Below are positions 13,358 through 20,051 of a stretch of 20,051 nucleotides of DNA, one piece after another. The notes below the pieces were generated by a model. It saw only the letters and a list, made by a program, of their open reading frames with translations. It was not told the DNA's origin and did no database searches. Numbering within the stretch: the stretch's first letter is position 1; each line of letters begins with the position of its first letter. The stretch spans positions 1-20,051 of the forward strand of contig JAZUMF010000104.1 in the NCBI GenBank assembly GCA_045603485.1. Reading direction: 5' to 3'. This DNA comes from RGIG5952 sp045603485. Its GTDB lineage: Bacteria > Verrucomicrobiota > Kiritimatiellia > RFP12 > JAAYLN01. Both the position numbers and the translations under genes were made by a program.

Positions 13358-15147
13358 GCTCAATTAGCGGAGATTTGCCTTCATTTGAATGGATTGAGCC
13401 GGTCAATACAAGCTGCGACGGTGAGCAGCCAATTCCCGCAGGCTTCTCTAAAGCGGTGTGGAATCTTGTAGACAAACGCTTTCATGATGTCGCCGTGAGT
13501 GCTGAAAAATGGGAGCGTTTTTCAAATCCGCGACTTGCGTATGTCGGTCGTCCTTTTGATATGCCTGGTGTTGAGGATGCCGCTAGGCGGATAATAAAGG
13601 CAATCGACGAGAACGGTGAAATATTAGTCTTTGGCGATTTCGATTGCGATGGTGTGACCGCCACGGCATTACTCGTCGATATGATAAGAGCATGCGGCGG
13701 CAAGGTTAGCCATTTTATTCCGGTTCGTGCTGAAGGGTATGGCTTAAGTGATGTAGCCGTGGCCCGCGCTCTTTCTCAAGTGCATCCAAGTCTTTTCATC
13801 ACAGTCGATTGCGGAATGGGTGCCGGTGAGGCCTTGCAGGGAATTCTTGATAAGGGCATTGATGTTATTGTTTCAGATCATCATTTGCCAGGGGCTCCTT
13901 TGCCTAAGGAGTGCATCGTTGTTTCAACCCATTCTGAAGGCGTTCCATTGGAGTGTGAGGGATTGTGCGGTGCAGGCTTGGCATTTAAGATCGCCTGTGG
14001 CGTGGTTATTTCAAAGTATCCTACCAACGACGATTTAGGCAAGGCTATACGAATGCGTCTTTTCTCGTGGCTTGATGCGCTTGCAATAGCTACTATTGCT
14101 GATGTTGTGCCGCTTACCGGTGAGAACCGCTTAATAGCCCAGCTTGGTATGGAGCGTCTATCCAAGGCTCCAAGATTGGGATTGAAAAGATTGATGCTTG
14201 AGGTTTTTTCGTCGGAGCAAAGCTTAACGAAGATTACCTCGCAGCATATCGGATTTATTTTGGCTCCCCACATAAATGCCGCCGGTAGAATTTCTTCCGC
14301 AGAGGCGGCATTGGCTTTGTTGCTTTCTGAGGATGTAGATGAGGCACGAAAAAATGCAATAGCTCTCAAACAAGCAAATGCTTGTCGCCGTAGTGAGGAT
14401 TCAAGGCTAGAGCGCGAAGCGCGTGAGATTATTAATGCCGGCACTGATTTTGTCGTAGAGCGTGATGGTGCAGTTGTTGTCGCCAAAAAGGGTTGGCCTG
14501 CTGGCGTAATCGGGCTTTGTGCCTCTCATTTGAGTGAAGCATATCATCGACCGGCCGTTGTCTTTTCTTTGGATGATAATGGACTTGCTCGCGGCTCCGT
14601 AAGAGCTCCTAGCGGCTATAATGCTTACGAAGCATTGTCAGAGTGTAGTAGCTGCATTGTTAAGTTTGGCGGACACTCCGGGGCTGCTGGCCTTGTAATT
14701 GAAGAAGCAAATCTCTCTCAGTTTAGAGAGGCCTTTTCGCATGCCTGCAAAAGGCAGGTAGGCTCACTCTTTTTGCGTCCGAAACTTTCAATTTCAGGGT
14801 GGCTTGACAGTGAATCTTTTGATGCTTCACTTATCTCATCAATCCATAAGCTTGAGCCTTTTGGAGAGGGAAATCCAAAGCCGGTTTGGGGAATAAAGGG
14901 TGTAGAGGTGAAGGCTACAAAGGTCGGTAAAAGCGAACCATATAGTCTTCAATTGTCATTTAAGTTTAAGGACGGCTTTGAATTGCCCGGGATTTGGTTT
15001 CATGCAGGAGAGAGATTTGACGAGTTTTCATCGTGCAGTCTCTGGGACTTCGCTGGCGAGTTGATGGAGGATTGGTCTCAAGGCATGTTGCGCTTGAAGT
15101 TGTCCGTCATTGATGCGCGCCGCAGCTGTAATCCAATGAAGAATTAA
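13354..15147 (+). CDS. recJ: Single-stranded-DNA-specific exonuclease RecJ
   Basis: The 597-residue product is the 5'-3' single-strand exonuclease of the DHH superfamily, used in recombination and mismatch repair. Motifs seen: DFDCDGVTATALL (95-107), VDCGMGA (151-157), SDHHLPG (174-180), CGAGLAFK (205-212), HINAAGR (306-312) and the DHHA1 signature GGHSGAAG (439-446), followed by an oligonucleotide-binding region starting near PFGEGNPKPVW (502-512). The length fits the family. The ATG at 13354 overlaps the preceding stop (ATGA), so coupling is likely; an ATG at 13324 in the same frame adds ten residues and overlaps the upstream gene by 34 bp, so is less likely. It ends the plus-strand gene set, 64 bp before the converging sugar operon. 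Confidence 0.94.
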   Translation: MSSISGDLPSFEWIEPVNTSCDGEQPIPAGFSKAVWNLVDKRFHDVAVSAEKWERFSNPRLAYVGRPFDMPGVEDAARRIIKAIDENGEILVFGDFDCDGVTATALLVDMIRACGGKVSHFIPVRAEGYGLSDVAVARALSQVHPSLFITVDCGMGAGEALQGILDKGIDVIVSDHHLPGAPLPKECIVVSTHSEGVPLECEGLCGAGLAFKIACGVVISKYPTNDDLGKAIRMRLFSWLDALAIATIADVVPLTGENRLIAQLGMERLSKAPRLGLKRLMLEVFSSEQSLTKITSQHIGFILAPHINAAGRISSAEAALALLLSEDVDEARKNAIALKQANACRRSEDSRLEREAREIINAGTDFVVERDGAVVVAKKGWPAGVIGLCASHLSEAYHRPAVVFSLDDNGLARGSVRAPSGYNAYEALSECSSCIVKFGGHSGAAGLVIEEANLSQFREAFSHACKRQVGSLFLRPKLSISGWLDSESFDASLISSIHKLEPFGEGNPKPVWGIKGVEVKATKVGKSEPYSLQLSFKFKDGFELPGIWFHAGERFDEFSSCSLWDFAGELMEDWSQGMLRLKLSVIDARRSCNPMKN

Positions 15148-15211
15148 TTGAAATTTGCTGCCGCCGTATTAAAGTCGTTGCAATGGATAGCAGGTTTAGT
15201 ACGACCGAAGG

Positions 15212-16156
15212 TTATTCGCCTGATGGCGGGGGTTGTGGAGTCGCGCCGATGGTTTTGCCCATAATTGGGTAGCCTTCAGAATCAAAATCAACTCGTTGCA
15301 AATGTAGATATCGGGCTATCGGTTTGCAGGTCGGGTTTGAGTTTTTGAGTGCATGATATGCACACCAAATCTCAGCGCCGTCAGGCGAATTGAAGAAGGT
15401 GGCGTGTCCAGGACCGAATACATTGTTGCCTTTATAGAGTAGGGGAGTGTCGGACTTTTTCCATTGCTTTGCATCAAAGATGTCTCCTCCCATAAATTCG
15501 ACAACTCCAAGCGAGTAGTCATCACTCCAGCAACCGTTTCCAGAGTAGATTAAGAAGAGACGCTTTTTGTCTAGGCTGCGAATGAAAAAGGGACCTTCGT
15601 TGACTTTAAGGTTTACTCTTTCCCACTCTAATTCTGCCCAAGCCAGTTCAGCGCGTTTTTCGCCAAGGGTCCATGGATCGATTAGTTCTCTAAGAACGAG
15701 TACCTGTCCTCTATCTTTCGAAACTTCGGAGTAGCAGATACTCCATTTTCCGTCGTGGTTCAGTATCGTGGGGTCAATGGCAAAGAGGTCATCATCTAGT
15801 ATTTTTTTGAAGCTGAAGCCGTCAAATGGGTCTTCCGATTTTGATTCGAGAACGAAGAGCCTTTTTTGCCCCCATGGTTCATTTGGTTTGATACTTCCCG
15901 AGGTGTAAATGTACCACTTGCCGTTATCGGATTTGTGCATTTCTGGTGCCCAGAAGTTTCCGAATAGTCTATCTTCGGGATTGATATTGTAAACTTCAAG
16001 ACTTTCTCCATCACAAATTGAGGCAAGTTTTTTTGAGCGACGGATTACTACTTTATTGTCATTTGTGAAGAGTAGGTAGTAAAAGTTAGTTTGGTTGTCC
16101 CACACGATGCAGGGATCTGGTGCGGAATATTTGCTTAATGGGTTTACTATTTGCAT
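15212..16156 (-). CDS. GH43-like glycosidase (five-bladed beta-propeller)
   Basis: The 314-residue product has the three carboxylates of glycoside hydrolase family 43 in the expected order: D14 in SAPDP (base), D128 in AIDPT (pKa modulator) and E187 in NEGPF (acid). GNFWAPEMH (66-74), WYIYTSG and FGPGHATFF (247-255) are also typical. Members of GH43 act as arabinofuranosidases, xylosidases or galactosidases; the exact sugar cannot be read here. There is no signal peptide, so it likely acts in the cytoplasm. The ATG at 16156 has GGAG (complement of 16163-16166) 6 bp upstream; a TTG at 16168 is part of that ribosome binding region and is rejected. It is the last gene of the three-gene operon. 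Confidence 0.85.
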   Translation of the reverse strand: MQIVNPLSKYSAPDPCIVWDNQTNFYYLLFTNDNKVVIRRSKKLASICDGESLEVYNINPEDRLFGNFWAPEMHKSDNGKWYIYTSGSIKPNEPWGQKRLFVLESKSEDPFDGFSFKKILDDDLFAIDPTILNHDGKWSICYSEVSKDRGQVLVLRELIDPWTLGEKRAELAWAELEWERVNLKVNEGPFFIRSLDKKRLFLIYSGNGCWSDDYSLGVVEFMGGDIFDAKQWKKSDTPLLYKGNNVFGPGHATFFNSPDGAEIWCAYHALKNSNPTCKPIARYLHLQRVDFDSEGYPIMGKTIGATPQPPPSGE

Positions 16157-16205
16157 TGATTGCTCCAAAAGAAAAGTTGTGAATGCGGATTAACCTTAAA
16201 TTATG

Positions 16206-17180
16206 CTAAGACTGTTTCCATGAATTCCTTAGTTTTTCCATTAGTCGAGTAACAGCAAGAGTATCATCCCATGTGCATTCGTCGCATTGGCATTTTCCTT
16301 CGCTTATTGCTTTGATTGCTGCGCGTATTTCATACTCGTATCCGTTGAAATCAAATGGACATTGGACGATTCGCCCGGCTGCGGGAGTGTCGGGTGATTT
16401 GACGGTGAAGGATTGACCATGAATCAGCATCGGGAAATCTATTGATCCGCGTGTTCCTGCTATGCGTGCAGATGTGCCATACGCGGCAGACATTGATGTT
16501 GATAGATCTGCAATTGCACCATTGGCATATTCAAGAGTAATTGTTGATTGATCGTCAACTCCAGATGGTGCTTTGATTGAGTGTGATGTTAGACGCGTAT
16601 ACTCGTAGCCTAGGAATAATGAGGCAAAGTGAATTGGATAGATACCTAGGTCAAGAAGTGCACCGCCTCCTATTGGCTCAATTATTCGTTCTTTATGACT
16701 AATTTGCAGTGCGAAGGTTGCCTGAATGAAGCGTGGTGTGCCAATTTCTCCAGAATCTATAATTTCTTTTATTTGCTTTACATATGGTTGAAAGCGTGTC
16801 CATACGGCTTCAAGCGCAAATAAGTTTTTTGACTTTGCGACGCTAAAGATGTCAATTGCTTGCTCTGTTGTGACTGTGAATGGCTTTTCGCAAATGATAT
16901 GCTTCCATGCGAGAAGTGACGCTTTTGCGTGTTCATAGTGCATTGGGTTGGTTGTTGAGATGTAAACTACATCAACATTGGGATCGCGTAGCATCTCATC
17001 GTACGAGCCGTAAGCTTTTTCAAAATTAAATTTGCTTCGTAGGGCTTCGGCTCTACTTATGTCTCTTGCCGAGATAGCATAGGGGATAAGCTCATTTCTA
17101 AGGAAGTCTAAGGTCGCTGCCATTTTAGTTGCGATATTACCGGCACCAAGGATGCCGAATCTTAGAGGCTTATTCATCAT
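16206..17180 (-). CDS. Gfo/Idh/MocA-family sugar or polyol dehydrogenase
   Basis: The 324-residue NAD(P)-dependent oxidoreductase starts with a Rossmann motif FGILGAGNIA (8-17). It then has VYISTTNPMHYEHA and ICEKPFTV (EKP at 98-100), the signature of the family, where the lysine is catalytic, and GGGALLDLGIYPIHFA (171-186) in the substrate domain with the expected histidine. The group includes dehydrogenases and 3-keto-sugar enzymes acting on free or glycosidic sugars. The ATG at 17180 has TTTGGAG with a 6-bp spacer upstream; the in-frame TTG at 17192 is within that site. It lies between two glycosidase-like genes in the same operon, so the substrate is probably a released monosaccharide or an oligosaccharide being oxidised. 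Confidence 0.88.
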   Translation of the reverse strand: MMNKPLRFGILGAGNIATKMAATLDFLRNELIPYAISARDISRAEALRSKFNFEKAYGSYDEMLRDPNVDVVYISTTNPMHYEHAKASLLAWKHIICEKPFTVTTEQAIDIFSVAKSKNLFALEAVWTRFQPYVKQIKEIIDSGEIGTPRFIQATFALQISHKERIIEPIGGGALLDLGIYPIHFASLFLGYEYTRLTSHSIKAPSGVDDQSTITLEYANGAIADLSTSMSAAYGTSARIAGTRGSIDFPMLIHGQSFTVKSPDTPAAGRIVQCPFDFNGYEYEIRAAIKAISEGKCQCDECTWDDTLAVTRLMEKLRNSWKQS

Positions 17181-17248
17181 GTCGTTCTCCAAATCAAATT
17201 TATCAATACTGTCAATTATATCAAAATAACTCTCTGAGTTTTAGGTGT

Positions 17249-19345
17249 TTAAAAATTTTCTTCAGCAAAGGCGATCGCTATGGCTGCGAATGATGTGAAG
17301 CCGTGGTCATAGCTTCCTTTGTGTTGTTTGTATTCCCAAAGAGTAGAGGTAGCGTTGACCATTGTTGCAAAAAAGTCTTTTAGGTTTTGTGCCAAAAGTT
17401 TTCGCTCACCTAATTCCATTAAGAGCCACAGCCGTAAATAGAGACCGATGAAGGCATTGACTGGAACAAAGGTTCTATCTTTGGCGTCAAAGCTTGAAAA
17501 GCTGTTATGGAGATATTCAATGAGCTTTGAGTATTGTGGAGAGTTTAGATCTAGCTCACCGAAGAGCATCGCATAGTACTGTCCTGCTTCGGAGCAGTTC
17601 CTTGTATTGTGTACTTCACCATCTTTACCTGTTATGGCATTGTCAATGAAGACTTCTCCGTCAAACGATTCTACAACGCAAGTTTCGCGGATATTTATCG
17701 ATTTTTTTAGGAGAGACTCGTCGGAATATAGTTTTGCTGTTGCAAACAATGCTCTTGAATATAGAAAGTTTGTAGGGTAGTTGATATCTTGAACCCACTC
17801 ATTGGCGGTTGACCACTCAACAAAATTCCAGCCAGGAAGCCCTTGTAGAAGGCCAGATTGATTTTCGTATTTAGCCAATAGCTTTAATATGCCATAGATG
17901 CTATTTTTGTAGAGCTCTTTATCGGCATTAGGTTTACGATATGAGAGGTATTCGCATACCTCAAGTATATACCATAAATTCCATTGCGGTATCCATTTCC
18001 CTCCATCTGTATAGGGTTGAATGTCGGCAGGGTAGCACATTGGCAAAGCTCCTTTAGGCAACTCGCCATTGCAACGATAAAGACGAAAGTTTTCTAAAAA
18101 CGCATCTTCAACACTTGTTTTGCCTGTAAGAAAATATTCGGCTCTACCAGTAAAAAATGAGTCGCATAGCCAGCCAGCCCTTTCGCGAGATGGGCAGTCC
18201 GTATAGAGGTCAAGTGCGTTATGAGCAAAGGTGTTTTCTGCGGCGATTCTAATGCGCCTCAATGCTGCATCCTTTACTTTAGCAGTCTTTATTAGTGATC
18301 GATTGTATTCAAATAACCGCATGCCAAATTTTGAGATTTTTAAGGAGCCTCTTTTTACCATCAAGACTGCCAGTCGCGCAGTATATGGCTCAAAGCTTTG
18401 GGTGCTGATGGTTGTTCCCCCCTTAATGTGATATTCTATGACATTTTGCACATTCATATTCGTGAATGCAAAATGCTTTGGAGAAGAGTATTCAGTAAAG
18501 CCTAGTACTAACTCGCAATCGTCAAATGCTGTTACACTCAAGGTAAAAAAGCCGACATTGATCTGTTTTATATCAAAAACGACAAACTCGTTTTCAGAAA
18601 TAGTAATTGGCAATGAGCCTGAAGACTTGTGAGTCATCTTTTGCTTTTGAATATAGCGAAATGGGTGAGGTACTTTGTTGTCGGAAAAGCACCCCCAATC
18701 TTCATCGATTGCGAATGAGTACCTATTTGCAAAGAAAGATTTAGGCGTGTAAGGCTTAAAACTACCCTTTGATGAGAATTGCTTTACATTTACCACTTGG
18801 TATGTAGGATATGGCACTACCCTTGGTATAAATATAGGGCTTGCTTGCTCATAGAGAGGCACTTGATATTTTTTATCATAAGGATTAGCTTCAGAGAAAT
18901 CCCATATCTCACCGAAATGACGCTGAGCAGAATAACGCTCGCAGTGTTGAGTCCTATAGGCAGACTGGTATCCCTCAAAATCGCGACCAGTATAGAGAAT
19001 GACATCATCGCCAGAGCGGAGCTCTGCGATAACAAATGATGGCTGTCGGACAGTTGAGAGTGATTTGCAGTAGTATCCAGCGACTTCAATTATTATCTCG
19101 TTATAAGTTTTATTGCCATATTTACCTAGCGCAATTTCATCTACACGGGCATAGCCTTCGGCGGTTCTTGCAGGGCCAAATGCGATGAAATGCCCATTTA
19201 TGAATAGTCTATAAAAGGAGCAGGCGCTTATGTATAATTTAAGTCCTGCTAAAGACCCAATAGTAGCTCGTAGAACAAGAGTGTAATTTTGTTCAGTTTC
19301 CTTGTTTAAAGCAAAAACTGGCTTTGCAAGTTTGAAGATGTCCAT
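17249..19345 (-). CDS. GH78-like (alpha-L-rhamnosidase-related) protein
   Basis: The 698-residue product has an N-terminal beta-sandwich with FYRLFINGHFIAFGPAR (44-60), further beta domains, and an (alpha/alpha)6 barrel starting around 355. The barrel contains TDCPSRERAGWLCD (382-395), KWIPQWNLWYI (450-460) and, near the C-terminus, KGSYDHGFTSFA, all characteristic of family 78 and its relatives. The DCP motif reads R-E-R where rhamnosidases usually read R-D-E-R, so the precise activity is uncertain. There is no signal peptide; it is likely cytoplasmic. AAGGAA lies 9 bp before the ATG. It is the first gene of the operon followed by the dehydrogenase (68-bp gap) and GH43-like gene (49-bp gap). 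Confidence 0.82.
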   Translation of the reverse strand: MDIFKLAKPVFALNKETEQNYTLVLRATIGSLAGLKLYISACSFYRLFINGHFIAFGPARTAEGYARVDEIALGKYGNKTYNEIIIEVAGYYCKSLSTVRQPSFVIAELRSGDDVILYTGRDFEGYQSAYRTQHCERYSAQRHFGEIWDFSEANPYDKKYQVPLYEQASPIFIPRVVPYPTYQVVNVKQFSSKGSFKPYTPKSFFANRYSFAIDEDWGCFSDNKVPHPFRYIQKQKMTHKSSGSLPITISENEFVVFDIKQINVGFFTLSVTAFDDCELVLGFTEYSSPKHFAFTNMNVQNVIEYHIKGGTTISTQSFEPYTARLAVLMVKRGSLKISKFGMRLFEYNRSLIKTAKVKDAALRRIRIAAENTFAHNALDLYTDCPSRERAGWLCDSFFTGRAEYFLTGKTSVEDAFLENFRLYRCNGELPKGALPMCYPADIQPYTDGGKWIPQWNLWYILEVCEYLSYRKPNADKELYKNSIYGILKLLAKYENQSGLLQGLPGWNFVEWSTANEWVQDINYPTNFLYSRALFATAKLYSDESLLKKSINIRETCVVESFDGEVFIDNAITGKDGEVHNTRNCSEAGQYYAMLFGELDLNSPQYSKLIEYLHNSFSSFDAKDRTFVPVNAFIGLYLRLWLLMELGERKLLAQNLKDFFATMVNATSTLWEYKQHKGSYDHGFTSFAAIAIAFAEENF

Positions 19346-19452
19346 GAAAAGTTATTCCTTTTGTAATGATGTTAAAAAATCAGTAAGTAGATGTCGTAAA
19401 GAGTTTTGAAGCAATTAGAGTAATCTCTTATACCTTTCCATAATGTGCAGGC

Positions 19453-19489
19453 TATGCAAAATGTTTTGTATAATCTCAACATTTGCATA
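19453..19489 (-). promoter_or_regulatory. Inverted repeat, possible operator of the sugar operon
   Basis: TATGCAAAATGTT (19453-19465) and AACATTTGCATA (19478-19489) form an inverted repeat with one extra A in one arm and a 12-bp AT-rich spacer. It lies about 110 bp upstream of the first gene of the minus-strand operon, where a transcription-factor site would be expected. It has no T run, so is not a terminator. No convincing -35/-10 pair was found for this operon, which would fit activator-dependent transcription. Confidence 0.45.
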
Positions 19490-19556
19490 ATCCTTAAATG
19501 ATAATCCTAATCAACTCTTATATCCTTTACTTGACATCTACCCTTCACGCCGCCAA

Positions 19557-20051
19557 TCAATCTTCTCCACCACTTCGATTTGTTCCGCACCGTAATCTCA
19601 TTTTGGTATTATCATTTACAGAATCTTCAGTAGATTGTGAAGTTTCATCTATAAGAACCACCTCAGCAGGCATAGGGTCGTCAAGCTCAACCAACTGCTT
19701 TAACTTTTTCGCCATAGCCTTATATCGCATTATAGTAGAATACTTTTGCAAAAGCAGCGGTATATTCTCACCAAGCCATCCCTTTATTCCCGCATTTCGA
19801 CCAATAATCTTTCCCCTATCAAATCTCAAATCATTATCGACATAACACTCTAAATCATGGATTAGACTACCGAAGTGTATCGCCGCTTCCTTTGAATCCT
19901 TACGGTGCATAAAGGCATCAAGAATAGCCTCCTTGCTAGGACAGTCACTAATCGTAGTACGGCTCAAAATACGCCTACGCTCCCTAGCTAATTCCCTACG
20001 ACGGATATTCTCCTTTTCATAGTACTTAGGACGGATAGCCTTATGCTTAAT
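19557..20051 (-). CDS. Unrecognised protein, 5' end beyond the window
   Basis: The frame is open from the window's right edge to a TGA at 19557, giving at least 165 residues. A TTG at 19967 could be read as a start, but the same frame continues upstream with plausible basic protein sequence (KHKAIRPKYYEKENIRRRELARERRRIL), so the gene is most likely cut by the window. The visible part is helical and charged: an Arg/Lys-rich stretch, then SDCPSKEAILDAF, then GIKGWLGENIPLLLQKYSTIMRYKAMAKKLKQL, which looks like a helical, possibly nucleic-acid-binding region, and an acidic tail. The last residues (KMRLRCGTN) are encoded by the 29-bp repeat shared with 2281-2309. I do not recognise the family. Confidence 0.6.
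   Translation of the reverse strand: MKHKAIRPKYYEKENIRRRELARERRRILSRTTISDCPSKEAILDAFMHRKDSKEAAIHFGSLIHDLECYVDNDLRFDRGKIIGRNAGIKGWLGENIPLLLQKYSTIMRYKAMAKKLKQLVELDDPMPAEVVLIDETSQSTEDSVNDNTKMRLRCGTNRSGGED
19578..19606 (+). repeat. 29-bp exact repeat, right copy
   Basis: Identical to 2281-2309 in the same orientation. Here it overlaps the last 20 codons of the minus-strand gene ending at 19557, encoding KMRLRCGTN. The sequences flanking the two copies are unrelated. Confidence 0.85.

Noticed and set aside
13881..14486. Minus-strand open frame of 201 codons inside recJ
   Set aside because: RecJ has its catalytic motifs across this stretch; the antisense frame shows no motif or ribosome binding site.
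15148..15211. Bidirectional terminator between recJ and the GH43-like gene
   Set aside because: The 64-bp convergent gap has no stable stem followed by a T run in either direction; termination here may be Rho-dependent.

Overview
The window looks like chromosome from a Gram-negative bacterium of moderate to low G+C. It carries an Mla-type lipid transport system, a LolA-like periplasmic protein, a lipoprotein with an N-terminal lipobox, and signal peptides followed by periplasmic domains. The mix of a secreted right-handed beta-helix protein with N-x-x-N/F-x-x-N style repeats, a carbohydrate-catabolism operon with a Gfo/Idh/MocA enzyme, and intergenic dispersed repeats resembles gut-associated members of the PVC superphylum (Kiritimatiellota/Lentisphaerota-like). 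That placement is an inference from gene style; no rRNA or other phylogenetic marker is present.

Layout. Positions 229-1641 (minus) hold a secreted beta-helix surface protein, with a hairpin-plus-T-run terminator at 21-50. A promoter candidate and a run of nine G (minus strand) lie upstream of it. Positions 1642-2786 contain no credible gene but do contain a decayed repeat zone: a 49-bp direct repeat present twice, a third copy of its first 13 bp, and a 29-bp segment that recurs exactly 17 kb away inside the last gene. From 2787 to 15147 every gene is on the plus strand: TrpB2-type tryptophan synthase beta chain; an M20-family dipeptidase; an unrecognised lipoprotein built from about 16 aromatic-Pro-aromatic motifs; an MlaE/MlaF/MlaD-type lipid ABC transporter; then, from its own strong promoter, a LolA-like protein, two CNNM/CorC-type membrane proteins, a small zinc-ribbon membrane protein and RecJ. 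Several junctions overlap by 1-8 bases (GTGA, ATGA, ATGATTGA), which points to translational coupling.

Positions 15212-19345 (minus) form a three-gene sugar operon in the order GH78-like protein, Gfo/Idh/MocA dehydrogenase, GH43-like glycosidase. None has a recognisable signal peptide, so these enzymes probably act on imported oligosaccharides. A 12/13-bp inverted repeat lies upstream as a possible operator. At the right edge (19557-20051, minus) is the 3' part of an unrecognised gene that runs off the window.

The most interesting unit is 5594-10589: the repeat-rich lipoprotein, the MlaEFD homologues (whose MCE subunit ends in four to five 35-residue repeats) and the LolA-like protein. Together they could form a lipid-transport route across the envelope in which the usual MlaA, MlaB and MlaC partners are not encoded nearby. 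That role is a hypothesis from gene order only.
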